Assembly (NCBI GenBank): GCA_963834705.1
Contig: CAWICV010000002.1
Location: forward strand, 248,001-312,000
Source of the DNA: RYN-230 sp963834705
GTDB taxonomy: Bacteria > Actinomycetota > Actinomycetes > Streptosporangiales > Streptosporangiaceae
DNA: 64,000 bases
Reading direction: 5' to 3'
Of the stretch, positions 7,944-15,641 are shown piece by piece. The notes under the pieces were generated by a model. That model had not been told where the DNA came from, searched no databases, and saw nothing but the letters and a program-made list of their open reading frames with translations. Position numbers and translations under genes: made by a program. Each line of letters begins with the position of its first letter. The stretch's first letter is position 1.

Positions 7944-8564
7944 ATGCGACTGACCCTGCACACCTTCCTTACCCTCGACGGCGTCATGCAGGCCCCGGGC
8001 GGGCCGGAGGAGGACCCGTCCGCCGGCTTCGCTTACGGCGGCTGGTCGGCGCCGTACGGCGCCGAGGACAGCGGCGCGGCCATCACCGGCTGGTTCGAGC
8101 ATGCCAGCGCGTTCCTGCTGGGCCGCAGGACGTACCAGATCTTCGCCGGCTACTGGCCCAAGGTGACCGATCCAGGCAACCCGATCGCCAGCAAGCTGAA
8201 CGCGCTGCCCAAGTACGTGGCGTCGGCCACGCTCGGCGCGCTGGACTGGAACAACTCGCAGCTGCTCGGCGGCGACGTGGTCACCGAGGTGGCCAAGCTC
8301 AAGGAGCGGCCGGGCGGCGAACTGCAGGTGCACGGCAGCGGCGAGCTGGCCCAGGCGCTGATCGAGGCCGACCTGGTGGACGAGTACCGGCTGATGTTCA
8401 TCCCGGTACACCTGGGCAGCGGCCAGAAGCTGTTCCGCGACGGGACCAGGGCGGCCGCGCTGCGGCTGATCGAGTCGTCGGCGACCAGCACCGGGGTCAT
8501 CATCGCCAGCTATCGGCCGGACGGCCCGGTGCGGACCGGATCCTTCGACCTCGACGAGGCCTGA
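7944..8564 (+). CDS. dihydrofolate reductase/RibD C-terminal-family protein
   Basis: A 206-residue protein with the RibD reductase (DHFR-like) fold. It starts MRLTLHTFLTLDGVMQAPGG, has LLGRRTYQIFAGYWP in the middle and HGSGELAQALIEADLVDEYRL toward the end. The family binds NADPH, but members of this actinobacterial branch have no confirmed substrate. A good GGGAGA site lies 8-10 bp upstream. A short direct repeat (CGCTAAGTCA, twice) lies at 7894-7920 in the divergent region shared with the ECH-like gene. Confidence 0.85.
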   Translation: MRLTLHTFLTLDGVMQAPGGPEEDPSAGFAYGGWSAPYGAEDSGAAITGWFEHASAFLLGRRTYQIFAGYWPKVTDPGNPIASKLNALPKYVASATLGALDWNNSQLLGGDVVTEVAKLKERPGGELQVHGSGELAQALIEADLVDEYRLMFIPVHLGSGQKLFRDGTRAAALRLIESSATSTGVIIASYRPDGPVRTGSFDLDEA

Positions 8565-8588
8565 GCCCGGGCCGCGTAGAGTGCCGGG

Positions 8589-9839
8589 GTGAGCTTGATC
8601 GGCGGGCGGGGGCGCGGCCTGTTAGTGGGCACGGCGGCGCTGCCCGTGCTGGCCACCCTGGCTGCGGCCACCCCATCGGCTACTCCGCCGGCGACGCCGA
8701 AAGCCACCGCCAATGGGACCCCGGAGGCGACCGTGCCGGCTGGGCCGCCGTCGGCCATCCCGCAGCCCGTCGCGCTGCTGCCCCGGCCGGCCGCGGGCTG
8801 CCCGCCGCAGCTGGGCGACCGCCGGCTGACCCGGCCGCCGTGGGCACAGTCGGCGCTGGACCTCACCGGAGCGTGGGCGGCCAGCCGCGGCCGCGGCGTC
8901 ACGGTGGCGGTGGTGGACAGCGGGGTGGACTACAGCCCGCAGCTGGTCGGCCGGGTCACCGAGATCAACCTGACCGGCCAGGGCCCGCGGGACTGCGTCG
9001 GCCACGGCACCGCGGTGGCCAGCATCATCGCGGCCGGCGACGCCCGCGGCCGTGGCGTGCCGTTCTACGGCGTCGCGCCCGCCGCCCGGATCCTGTCGGT
9101 CAAGGTCAACACCGGCGAGACCGGGACCACCCGGCTGCTGGCCCAGGGCATCCGCGACGCGGTGGCCGACGGCGCGCAGGTGATCAACGTGTCCATCCAG
9201 ACCGCGGCGAACTCGCCCGCGCTGCGGGCCGCGGTGACCTTCGCGCTGCGCCGCAACGCCGTGGTGGTGGCGGCGGCCGGGAACGACAACCCGGGCGGCG
9301 GGGACGGGCCGTACTACCCGGCCAGCTATCCCGGCGTGCTGTCCGTCGGCGCGGTCGACGAGACCGGGACGCTGACCAGCTACACCGACCGGAGGACCCG
9401 GGTGTCGGTGACCGCGCCCGGCGCGAACATCGCCAGTGCGTGGCCCGGCGGCTACAACCCGGCCAGCCAGGGCACCAGCTTCGCGGCCGCGTTCGTGTCC
9501 GGGGTGGCGGCGCTGGTTCGGGCGGCCTACCCGCGGCTGACGGCCGCGCAGGTAGTGCGCCGGATCGAGACGACCGCCGACGGGGCGACCGGCGCGCACA
9601 CCGGCGCGGGCATGATCAACCCGGTGCAGGCGGTCACCGCGGTGGTCCCGGTGGCCGCGGCGCGGGCCGCCGCGCAGCCGCTGCCGGTGCCGCAGCCGGC
9701 CGCCCAGAACCCGGTGACCAGGACGCTCGCGCTGTCCATCGCGGGCGGCGCGGCCGCGCTGGCCGCCCTGGTCATCGCGCTGGCCGCGGTGGTCAGCCGG
9801 GGCCGGCGGCGGCACTGGCGCCCGGCCGGCCGCCGCTGA
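8589..9839 (+). CDS. mycP: type VII secretion-associated serine protease mycosin (S8 family)
   Basis: A 416-residue protein from a GTG start. There is a short signal-like N-terminus, then a Thr/Pro/Ala-rich stretch to about residue 65. The subtilisin triad is complete: Asp110 (VVDSGVD), His139 (GHGT) and Ser297 (GTSFAA), with Asn232 (AAAGND) for the oxyanion hole. A single membrane helix near residues 383-402 is followed by an Arg-rich cytosolic tail. This is the mycosin layout: a membrane-anchored protease of ESX/type VII secretion. The only other ESX sequence nearby is the truncated eccC tail that overlaps its 3' end on the opposite strand. Confidence 0.9.
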   Translation: MSLIGGRGRGLLVGTAALPVLATLAAATPSATPPATPKATANGTPEATVPAGPPSAIPQPVALLPRPAAGCPPQLGDRRLTRPPWAQSALDLTGAWAASRGRGVTVAVVDSGVDYSPQLVGRVTEINLTGQGPRDCVGHGTAVASIIAAGDARGRGVPFYGVAPAARILSVKVNTGETGTTRLLAQGIRDAVADGAQVINVSIQTAANSPALRAAVTFALRRNAVVVAAAGNDNPGGGDGPYYPASYPGVLSVGAVDETGTLTSYTDRRTRVSVTAPGANIASAWPGGYNPASQGTSFAAAFVSGVAALVRAAYPRLTAAQVVRRIETTADGATGAHTGAGMINPVQAVTAVVPVAAARAAAQPLPVPQPAAQNPVTRTLALSIAGGAAALAALVIALAAVVSRGRRRHWRPAGRR

Positions 9840-10212
9840 CCGGCAGGCCGCCGGCCAGCGCGGTCTGCACCAGCCGGGCCGCTGAGCGCCGGGCGATCAG
9901 GCGGCCGCGCCCGGGCGGCAGCGGCTGCGGCCTGACCCCGAACAGCTGACCCTCATCCGGGCTGGCCGACATCAGCAGGGTGGGCGTGCCCATCTCGCGC
10001 AGCCGCTGCACCACCGGCTCGAACATGGCCCGCCCGGCGCCGCCCGCGGACCGGGCCAGCACCACGTGCAGCCCGATATCCCGGGCCTGCGGGAGCAGGT
10101 CGAGCAGCGGCAGCAGCGGGTTGGTGGCCCCGGCCACCAGGTCATAGTCGTCCACGACCAGGAACAGGTCGGAGCCTTTCCACCAGGACCGGGCGCGCAG
10201 TTCGGCCGACCG
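9793..10212 (-). pseudogene. eccC: EccC (FtsK/SpoIIIE-type ESX ATPase) C-terminal fragment
   Basis: About 138 residues matching the last ATPase domain of EccC: LRARSWW, LFLVVDDYDLVA (Walker B-like), LLDLLPQARDIGLHVVLAR, and the end FGVRPQPLPPGRGRLI. A full EccC is about 1,300 residues, so roughly nine tenths is missing. Homology stops near 10210, exactly where plus-strand sigma-factor homology begins, so this is a truncation junction and not an independent small gene. Its stop overlaps the mycosin 3' end by 47 bp. This orientation fits a former ESX locus that lost its other genes, or an assembly join. Confidence 0.8.
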
Positions 10213-10420
10213 GCTGGCCGGTGGGCCGGAGCTGCGCAACTACCACCTGCTCCCCAGCGTGCGCGGTGACCTCCTGGCCAAGCTGGGCCGCGGCGCCGAG
10301 GCGCGGGCCGAGTTCGAGCGGGCGGCCGCGCTCACCCGGAACGCCCAGGAGCGTGCGGTCCTGCTGCGCCGTGCGGCTGAATGCCGGCCGGCCGAGCGCG
10401 GCCGCGGCGGCCAGCCATGA
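10208..10420 (+). pseudogene. ECF RNA polymerase sigma factor (SigJ/DUF6596-type) C-terminal fragment
   Basis: The plus-strand frame ending in TGA at 10418-10420 encodes about 70 residues. They include PELRNYHLLPSVRGDLL, KLGRGAEARAEFERAAALT and NAQERAVLLRRAAE, the typical C-terminal TPR-like tail of long ECF sigma factors that follow the L-[RD]-[ND]-YHLLP pattern. The sigma-2 and sigma-4 regions are absent. Homology begins at about 10208, abutting the eccC remnant in head-to-head orientation. It has no start of its own and is not expected to be functional. Confidence 0.7.
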
Positions 10421-10453
10421 TCATGCGTACCGGCCCGGGGGTATGCCCCCAGG

Positions 10454-11482
10454 GTGAGCGACGCGACCGGTGGGCTGCCTGCTGGGCTGCGGCCGATGCT
10501 GGCCAGCACCGGTCAGCTGCCCGCGGATGACGAGCCCGGCTGGGCCTACGAGCTGAAGTGGGACGGCATCCGGGCGCTGGCCTACGTCCAGGAGGGCCAG
10601 GTCCGGCTGGTCTCCCGGCTGGGCCGGGACATGACCCGGGCCTACCCGGAACTGCACCAGCTGGCCACCCAGCCGGCGGCCCAGCCGGCTGCACGGCGCA
10701 GCTGGTCCCAGGCCGTGCTGGACGGTGAGATCGTCGCGTTCGACCCGGCCGGCCGGCCCAGTTTCGAGCTGCTCCAGCAGCGGATGCACGTGACCGCGCC
10801 GATCCGGGCGGCCCGGCTGGCCGCCGCCGTGCCCGTCACCTACCTGGCCTTCGACCTGCTCAGCCTGGACGGCCGTGGGCTGCTGACGGCCGGGTATGCC
10901 AGCCGGCGTTCGGCATTGGAGGGGTTGGGGCTGCCCGGGCCGTACTGGCAGGTGCCGCCGGCCTTCACCGGCTACCGCGGCGGCGACGTACTGGCCGCGT
11001 CCGGGCAGCACGGCCTGGAGGGAGTCGTGGCCAAGCGGCTGGACTCCCGGTACGAACCGGGCACCCGGTCGGCGGCGTGGCGGAAGGTGAAGAACACCTA
11101 CCGCCAGGAGGTCGTCGTCGGCGGCTGGAAGCCAGGTGAGGGCAACCGCAGCGGTCAGATCGGCTCGCTGCTCATCGGAGTGTACGGGGATGGCGGGGAC
11201 CTGGAGTACGCCGGGCACGTGGGCACCGGGTTCACCGCGGCCACGCTGCACCAGCTGGGCCGGCTGCTCGGCCCGCTGCGCACCGGCAGCCCGCCGTTCC
11301 GCACCGCCATCCCGGCCGAGCACGCCAGGAACGTGACCTGGGTGCAGCCGCGGGTGGTGGCCGAGGTGGAGTTCGCGGGCTGGACCTCGGCCGGCCGGAT
11401 GCGCGCCGCGTCGTACAAGGGCCTGCGCCCGGACAAGGACCCGGTGGAGGTGATCCGTGAGCCAGGGCCGCCGCGCCGGTGA
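10454..11482 (+). CDS. ATP-dependent DNA ligase
   Basis: A 342-residue stand-alone ATP-dependent ligase of the LigC/LigD-ligase type, GTG start. Motif I is ELKWDGIR with the adenylated lysine at 35. Motif III is in FDLLSLDG, motif IV in GLEGVVAKR, and motif V in WRKVKNTY. The rest, from about residue 215, is the OB-fold (VVGGWKPGEG, GHVGTGF, VEFAGWT, RAASYKGLR). It lacks the polymerase and nuclease domains of LigD. Probably a DNA repair ligase. No clear ribosome binding site precedes the GTG. Confidence 0.9.
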   Translation: MSDATGGLPAGLRPMLASTGQLPADDEPGWAYELKWDGIRALAYVQEGQVRLVSRLGRDMTRAYPELHQLATQPAAQPAARRSWSQAVLDGEIVAFDPAGRPSFELLQQRMHVTAPIRAARLAAAVPVTYLAFDLLSLDGRGLLTAGYASRRSALEGLGLPGPYWQVPPAFTGYRGGDVLAASGQHGLEGVVAKRLDSRYEPGTRSAAWRKVKNTYRQEVVVGGWKPGEGNRSGQIGSLLIGVYGDGGDLEYAGHVGTGFTAATLHQLGRLLGPLRTGSPPFRTAIPAEHARNVTWVQPRVVAEVEFAGWTSAGRMRAASYKGLRPDKDPVEVIREPGPPRR

Positions 11483-11506
11483 CCCAGGTTCCCGTACCGT
11501 TGTGCC

Positions 11507-12334
11507 GTGGCCCCTCATGTCCCGGCACAGCTCAGCCCGGCCATCACCCGGCCCCGCGCGCACGTCGAGGCGGTGCTGGCGCAGAGCGTGCGCGAGGTGG
11601 GGCCGGCCGGCCGGGCCGCGCTGGCCTGGACCTGGGCGCTGACCGGCAGCCGGCCATCGCCGATCACGCTGTGCCTGGCCCCGGGCCACCCGCCGTCCCG
11701 GGCCGAGATCCTGGCCGAGGCGGCCGCCGAGCCGGAAGGCTCGACCGCGCCGCCCGGGGTGCCCGCCGACTTCCGCGACCAGCTCCGGGAGACCCGGGCC
11801 GTGCTCAGCTGGCTGGCCGGGGCCAGCGACGAGATCCCGGTCGATGCGGACGGCCGCGGCCGCCTGATCGGCGCCCGCGGCGACTACGCGCGCACCGACG
11901 AAGACATCCGCCAAGTCCGCGAGCATGCCCAGCTCGGCCTCAAGGCCTGCGACCTGCCCGAGCCGCTCCCGTCCGCGGCGGCCCGGCACCCCTGGCGGTG
12001 GAGCCAGGACTGGATGAACGCCAGCTGGTTGCATGGGGTCGCCGATCTGCTCGGCTGGGTGCTGGGGGAGCGTGCGGCTTCGCCGCTCGGCCGTCCGGTG
12101 CCGGGGCCGCCCAGCCGGTACGAGCTGACCTGTGAGGCGGCCGCCGCCGATGACGTGGTGCTGCAGGGCCGCCCGGGCGGCCTGCGGGTTGACCCGGACC
12201 GCTACCCGCCGCCGCAGTACGGCGAGGGCCTGCAGGCCGCCGTGTGCTGGCTGCGCGGCGAGGTCACCGCGGCGCCGGTGGACGCCGCGGGCCGCGGTCC
12301 GTATCAGCGTCAGCCTGGCTGGCGTTCTGCATAG
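11507..12334 (+). CDS. conserved hypothetical protein
   Basis: A 275-residue protein from a GTG start 24 bp after the ligase. No membrane segment, signal or catalytic motif is obvious. It begins with a helical segment with Arg/Ala-rich character and later contains WRWSQDWMNASWLHG and a C-terminal GEGLQAAVCWLRGEV. The composition is soluble and globular. I do not recognise the family. Its position between ligase and kinase genes suggests a housekeeping segment, without pointing to a role. Confidence 0.65.
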   Translation: MAPHVPAQLSPAITRPRAHVEAVLAQSVREVGPAGRAALAWTWALTGSRPSPITLCLAPGHPPSRAEILAEAAAEPEGSTAPPGVPADFRDQLRETRAVLSWLAGASDEIPVDADGRGRLIGARGDYARTDEDIRQVREHAQLGLKACDLPEPLPSAAARHPWRWSQDWMNASWLHGVADLLGWVLGERAASPLGRPVPGPPSRYELTCEAAAADDVVLQGRPGGLRVDPDRYPPPQYGEGLQAAVCWLRGEVTAAPVDAAGRGPYQRQPGWRSA

Positions 12335-12377
12335 TTGGCCGGTCCGTGACGTTCCAGCGGGGTAGCCTGTGCCCGCT

Positions 12378-13946
12378 ATGTCCATTCCTGGGATCCTGCT
12401 GGCCGGCCGCTACCAGCTGGAGGGCCGGATCGCGGCCGGCGCGGTCGGTGAGGTGTGGCGGGCCACTGACCTGGTGCTGAGCCGGCCCGTTGCGGTCAAG
12501 CGGCTGCGCGATGGCTACGCGGGCCAGCCGGAGGCGATGGAGCGGTTCCGGGCCGAGGCGCGGCACGCCGGGGCGCTGTCCCACTCGGGCATCGCCCAGG
12601 TCTACGACTACGGCGAGGCCGAGCCGCCCAGCGCACCGTTCCTGGTCATGGAGTTCGTGGACGGCCCGTCACTGGCCGGGCTGCTGGACGGCGGGCCGCT
12701 CGACCCAGCCGACGCGATGGACGTGCTGGCCCAGGTGGCCGCCGGATTGGCCGCGGCGCACGCGGCCGGCCTGGTGCACCGGGATATCAAGCCGGCCAAC
12801 CTGCTGGTCGCGGGGAACGGCCAGGTGAAGATCACCGACTTCGGCATCGCGTACGCGGCCGGCTCGGCTCAGCTGACCCGGACCGGGACGATGGTCGGCA
12901 CCCCGTCGTACCTGGCCCCGGAACGGGCCGCCGGGGCCAGCGCCACCGCGGCCAGCGACCTGTACTCGCTCGGCGTGGTGGCCTATGAGTGCGTGGCCGG
13001 GCAGCCGCCGTTCCGGGGCACCCCGATGGAGGTGGTGGCCGCCTGCCAGCGCGCCCCGGTGCCGCCGCTGCCCGCCGCGGTGCCCGCCGGGGTGGCCGCC
13101 CTGGTCATGGAGCTGACCGCGAAGGACCCGGCGGCCCGGCCGGCCAGCGCCAGCCAGGTCGCCACCCGGGCCGCCCGGCTGCGGGACGCGCTGCGCGACA
13201 GCCGCGCCGCCACGCTGGCCGTCGCAGCCGGGCCGGCGGCGCAGTCGGCCGCCGGGCCGGTGGCCAGGCCGCTGGCCGCGGGGTCGGCCGCCACCGCCAC
13301 CATCGCGGCGCTGCCACCGCCCGGCGACCCGGCCACCGGCTGGCCGCCGGACCCGGCCACGGGCTGGCCGATCCGGCCACCGGCTGGCCGCCGGACCCGG
13401 CCACGGGCTGGCCGCGATCCGGCCACCGGCTGGCCGCCGGAGCTGGGCCAGGACGTGCCCGGACCGGCCGGGCCGCGCCGCGGCTGGCCGTGGTGGGCCC
13501 TGCCGCTGGGCGCGGCGCTGGCCGTGCTGGTGGCCGCCGCCGGCTGGCTCGTGCTCAGCAGCAGCGGCAGCCCTCCGGCGGCCGCGCCGCAGGCCGCCGC
13601 CACCCGCCCGGCCACCGCGGCCAGTCCGGCCACCGCGGCCAGCACTCCGGCGGTCCGCACCGTGGACGTCAACGCGGCCGGGCTGGCCGGGCTGCCGGTC
13701 CGGGTCGTCCGGCAGCGGCTGGCCCGGCTCGGCCTGCGCCCGCACCTGACGGGTGAGCTCACCTTCCGGCAGCCGCCCGGCACCGTGCTGTCCGTGCAGC
13801 CCAGCGGGCCGGTCACGGTGGGCAGCGTGGTCACCGTGCTGGTGGCGCGCCACCCCGCCGGGCCGCATCACCATGATCACGGCCGGGACGGCCAGGGTGG
13901 CGGTGGTCACCACGGTGGCGGCGGCAACGGGAACGGCGGCGACTGA
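12378..13946 (+). CDS. PknB-type Ser/Thr protein kinase with one PASTA domain
   Basis: About 522 residues from the ATG at 12378; a GTG at 12369 is possible. The kinase domain (residues about 9-265) has AVKRL with the ATP-binding lysine, the catalytic loop HRDIKPANLL, DFG and a GTPSYLAPE activation segment. A Pro/Ala-rich juxtamembrane linker holds the 23-24-bp repeat array. Then come one membrane helix (WALPLGAALAVLVAAAGWLV), a Thr/Ala-rich stalk, a single extracellular PASTA domain and a His/Gly-rich tail. A receptor-like kinase sensing cell-wall fragments is the family expectation. One PASTA repeat is fewer than in PknB. Confidence 0.9.
   Translation: MSIPGILLAGRYQLEGRIAAGAVGEVWRATDLVLSRPVAVKRLRDGYAGQPEAMERFRAEARHAGALSHSGIAQVYDYGEAEPPSAPFLVMEFVDGPSLAGLLDGGPLDPADAMDVLAQVAAGLAAAHAAGLVHRDIKPANLLVAGNGQVKITDFGIAYAAGSAQLTRTGTMVGTPSYLAPERAAGASATAASDLYSLGVVAYECVAGQPPFRGTPMEVVAACQRAPVPPLPAAVPAGVAALVMELTAKDPAARPASASQVATRAARLRDALRDSRAATLAVAAGPAAQSAAGPVARPLAAGSAATATIAALPPPGDPATGWPPDPATGWPIRPPAGRRTRPRAGRDPATGWPPELGQDVPGPAGPRRGWPWWALPLGAALAVLVAAAGWLVLSSSGSPPAAAPQAAATRPATAASPATAASTPAVRTVDVNAAGLAGLPVRVVRQRLARLGLRPHLTGELTFRQPPGTVLSVQPSGPVTVGSVVTVLVARHPAGPHHHDHGRDGQGGGGHHGGGGNGNGGD
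13326..13439. repeat. 23-24-bp tandem repeat in the kinase linker, frame-switching
   Basis: Five copies based on GACCCGGCCACCGGCTGG, of lengths 24, 21, 23, 23 and 23 bp. Copies 1, 2 and 5 read DPATGWP; the intermediate copies are read in another frame (RPPAGRR, RPRAGR). The total of 114 bp is a multiple of three, so the kinase frame is restored downstream. Confidence 0.85.
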
Positions 13947-14000
13947 GCTACCGCGTACCCTTGGCCGGTAAGGCGGCCGGCGGACCGAGGAGACAAGCAG

Positions 14001-14861
14001 GTGCCCAAGTCGAACGGGAATCAGCGAACCGGGGGCAAGGGCACCGGCGGCGGGCCAGCCGGGAGGACACGCAGCGGGGGGAAGGCGGCCCGGACGGCCG
14101 CCGCCCGGGCCCGGGTGGCCGAGATGCGGGCCCAGGAAGCGAAGCGCAAACGGCGGCGCAACTGGCTGGCTGGCCTTGGCGCGGCGGTGGTCGTCATCCT
14201 GGTCGCGGTGGGCATCACGCTGGCCGTCACGCTCGGCGGCGGCGCCGCGGCGACCAACACGGCGGGCGGCACGCCCAAGCTCAAGCTGGCCGCGCTGACC
14301 ACCCTGGGCACGCTGCGCGCGGCGCCCGCCGCTGGCCCGGCCGGGCCCGAAGGGGTGCCCATCCCGGCGGCGCCCCCGCTGACCGGCACCGCCACCAAGG
14401 CCACCGGGCAGCAGGTTGACGGGATCGGCTGCAGTACCGCGGAGCAGACGCTGTTCCACATTCACGCCCACCTGACCATCTTCGTGAACGGCGCGGCCCG
14501 CCAGGTGCCCGCGGGCATCGGCATCCCGGGCGCGCAGGGCCAGAACACACCCAGCGGCACGTTCATCGGCAGCGGCACCTGCTTCTACTGGCTGCACACG
14601 CATGCGGCCGACGGCATCATCCACATCGAGTCCCCGGTGCAGCGCGCCTACACGCTGGGTGAGTTCTTCAACGAATGGGGCCAGCCACTCAGCACGAACC
14701 GGGTCGGGCCCGCCACGGGGAAGGTGACCGCGCTCTACAACGGCCACGTCTACCTGGGTAACCCGGCCGACATCCCGCTCACCAAGCACGCCCAGATCCA
14801 GCTGGAGGTCGGCTCGCCGCTGGTCGCCCCGGAAAAGATCACCTTCCCGAACGGGCTGTGA
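14001..14861 (+). CDS. membrane-anchored conserved protein with His-rich extracytoplasmic domain
   Basis: A 286-residue protein from a GTG with a GAGGAG site 7-9 bp upstream. The N-terminus is basic (KAKRRRN near residue 50), followed by a single membrane helix (about 57-77) and a Pro/Ala linker. The conserved outer domain holds FHIHAHLTIFVNG, a pair of cysteines (GIGCST, GTCFYWLHTHA), IIHIES and LGEFFNEWGQPL. The spaced histidines (HIHAH, HTH, HIES) and cysteines suggest metal binding, which is inference. I know this as a conserved actinobacterial family without an assigned function. Confidence 0.7.
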   Translation: MPKSNGNQRTGGKGTGGGPAGRTRSGGKAARTAAARARVAEMRAQEAKRKRRRNWLAGLGAAVVVILVAVGITLAVTLGGGAAATNTAGGTPKLKLAALTTLGTLRAAPAAGPAGPEGVPIPAAPPLTGTATKATGQQVDGIGCSTAEQTLFHIHAHLTIFVNGAARQVPAGIGIPGAQGQNTPSGTFIGSGTCFYWLHTHAADGIIHIESPVQRAYTLGEFFNEWGQPLSTNRVGPATGKVTALYNGHVYLGNPADIPLTKHAQIQLEVGSPLVAPEKITFPNGL

Positions 14862-14872
14862 CCGGCCCGGGG

Positions 14873-15475
14873 TCAGCTGCGGCGGATGGTGGCCAGCCAG
14901 GCCTTGACCGTCGGCGTGGGCAGGCCAGGATTGATGTCCATCGTGGCGGCCGCGATGCCCGCCACCACCCAGCCGCCGGCGAACGCCGCGCGCAGTTCCT
15001 CCTGGCGGACCCGGCGCGGTCCGAACGTGCCCGGCTGGTGCTCGCTGAAGCACATCACATAGCAGTGCCCGCCCGGACGGAGTACCCCGGCCAGGCTGAT
15101 CACGTACTGGGCGCGGGCGGCATCGTCGAAGGTGTGGAACACCCCGCAGTTGACGATGGTGTCGAAGCCCCGGCCCAGCTCGCCGAGGTACAGCGCGTTG
15201 GCCACCTCGAACTGGGCCGGCACGCCGCGCTCGGCCGCCTTGTCCCGGGCTCGCTCGATGGCCCGCGGCGAGATGTCCACGCCGAGCGCGTCCGCGCCGT
15301 GCTGCGCGGCCAGCAGCGTCTGCTCGCCGGTCCCGCAGCCTGAGTCCAGCAGTTGGCCGGTGAGCAGGCCGGCCTCGGCCAGCCGGACGAACTCGGGCTG
15401 CGGCCGGCCGATGTCCCAGGGGGCCGGTGCCTTCCCGGCCGCATACTCATCGTCCCAGCCTGGCGTCGCCGTCAT
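14873..15475 (-). CDS. class I SAM-dependent methyltransferase
   Basis: Start at the ATG at 15475 (MTATPGWDDEYAAG). The 200 residues show a full Rossmann methyltransferase: motif I LLDSGCGTGEQTLL, the acidic end of strand 2 in LGVDIS, FDTIVNCGVFHTF for motif II and LRPGGHCYVMCF for motif III. It is similar in plan to thiopurine-type methyltransferases and small-molecule O-methyltransferases; substrate unknown. Convergent with the preceding membrane protein (11 bp between stops) and divergent from the LAL regulator. Confidence 0.85.
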   Translation of the reverse strand: MTATPGWDDEYAAGKAPAPWDIGRPQPEFVRLAEAGLLTGQLLDSGCGTGEQTLLAAQHGADALGVDISPRAIERARDKAAERGVPAQFEVANALYLGELGRGFDTIVNCGVFHTFDDAARAQYVISLAGVLRPGGHCYVMCFSEHQPGTFGPRRVRQEELRAAFAGGWVVAGIAAATMDINPGLPTPTVKAWLATIRRS

Positions 15476-15641
15476 CGCCCCATCGTGCCATGCGCTATTT
15501 GGCGCGCAGCGCGGTGACGGCCCGGGCAGCGACCAGCCCGGACCACCCGGCCCGCGTACCGCGCGGCCAGCTCGGGGCTGTGTCCACTCCGTGGACGGCC
15601 TGGCCCACTCCGGCCTGGCTAGCCCGGCGCGGAAAGCTGGC

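Noticed and set aside
13326..13439. Plain assembly error as the explanation of the kinase repeat
   Set aside because: The total length keeps the frame, and the kinase, membrane helix and PASTA domain are all intact, so the repeat as sequenced is compatible with a working protein.
12669..15053. A 794-codon minus-strand open frame across the kinase and membrane protein genes
   Set aside because: It spans two genes with clear motifs on the plus strand and has low-complexity composition. It is a GC-driven shadow.
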